Origin: Bryobacteraceae bacterium CoA2 C42
GTDB lineage: Bacteria; Acidobacteriota; Terriglobia; Bryobacterales; Bryobacteraceae
Direction: 5' to 3'
Length of the DNA stretch: 50,097 bases
Assembly (NCBI GenBank): GCA_019931245.1
Contig: JAINDL010000066.1
Coordinates: forward strand, 1-50,097
Shown here piece after piece: positions 49,902 to 50,097 of the stretch. Position numbers and translations under genes: made by a program. Under the pieces are notes generated by a model. The model did no database searches. It saw nothing but the letters and a program-made list of their open reading frames with translations, and had not been told where the DNA came from. Position 1 is the first letter of the stretch. Each line of letters begins with the position of its first letter.

Positions 49902-50097
49902 TTACCGTTGGCGGCGTCGGTCGTAGGAGGCTTTGGCGCCGAGGAGGGCGAGGGCACCGGCGACCAGGATGAGCGTGGACGGCTCCGGGATGTCCTCGAT
50001 GGGCGGCCTGGGAGGGGGGAAGGGGGGTGGCGGGTCGCTCGGCGGCGGGGGCGGACCCGGCGGCGGGGGCGGACCCGGCGGCGGGGGCGGCCCGGGC
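49902..50097 (-). CDS. PEP-CTERM protein, C-terminal part (runs off the window)
   Basis: The last 65 or so codons of a secreted protein. It ends with a PEP-CTERM sorting segment: IPEPSTLILVAGALALLG, then AKASYDRRRQR, that is the PEP motif, a hydrophobic helix and a basic tail, which are recognised by exosortase (EpsH-type). Upstream is a proline-glycine region made of (GPPPPP) repeats with an 18-bp period (50040-50097), then SDPPPPFPPPRPP. The protein's function is unknown, as its main domain is beyond the window. An exosortase must exist elsewhere in the genome if the signal is active. Confidence 0.85.
   Translation of the reverse strand, partial: PGPPPPPGPPPPPGPPPPPSDPPPPFPPPRPPIEDIPEPSTLILVAGALALLGAKASYDRRRQR

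Overview
The window is about 50 kb of a GC-rich, gene-dense bacterial chromosome with mostly housekeeping content. Three things suggest an Acidobacteriota member, possibly near Bryobacterales/Solibacter: the mix of secreted hypotheticals, a protein with a C-terminal PEP-CTERM sorting segment, and a sulfatase beside FG-GAP and CBM9-like proteins. This placement is inference. I see no prophage, CRISPR array, rRNA operon or intact insertion sequence. One tRNA gene (Glu, CTC) is present.

Layout. 0-3.7 kb: a truncated nucleoside hydrolase head-to-head with a serine hydrolase, then a sulfur operon (APS reductase, APS kinase) and a PHP phosphoesterase. 3.8-11.3 kb: YgfZ and a membrane protein (minus strand), then plus-strand MBL hydrolase, methyltransferase, DegT aminotransferase, CBM9-like protein and two tandem phosphohexomutases. 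11.3-18.2 kb: FtsB/DivIC, CutA, an MFS transporter, then a minus-strand run (radical SAM, glutaredoxin, rhomboid, PfkB kinase, exported methyltransferase, secreted hypothetical). 18.3-28.5 kb: ssb with two DUF669-like genes, icd, purE-purK, larC, metG, tatD, a polyprenyl synthase and a rhodanese. 28.5-37.3 kb: a 114-bp tandem repeat, a sulfatase, an Rrf2 regulator with cysK, a DUF72 protein, tRNA-Glu, a U32 peptidase, a NUDIX hydrolase and an FG-GAP protein. 37.3-50.1 kb: an ABC exporter, a parvulin, an ene-reductase, secreted or modular proteins, a glnE broken by a frameshift, a MOSC protein, glnA, xseA and the end of a PEP-CTERM protein.

How genes work together. Sulfur assimilation appears twice: cysH/cysC, and a cysteine-free Rrf2 regulator in front of cysK with a candidate operator over its -10 box, which recalls the CymR/CysK circuit. 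glnA keeps the tyrosine used for adenylylation and lies next to its presumed modifier glnE, which is interrupted at a nine-base homopolymer. ssb is followed by two overlapping paralogous genes, and the second ends in nearly the same acidic tip as SSB itself. This is the best candidate here for an undescribed functional unit.

Strand composition changes within the window. The + strand is visibly C-rich across about 21-30 kb and strongly G-rich from about 40 kb to the end regardless of gene direction, which suggests a rearrangement or a replication-related switch.
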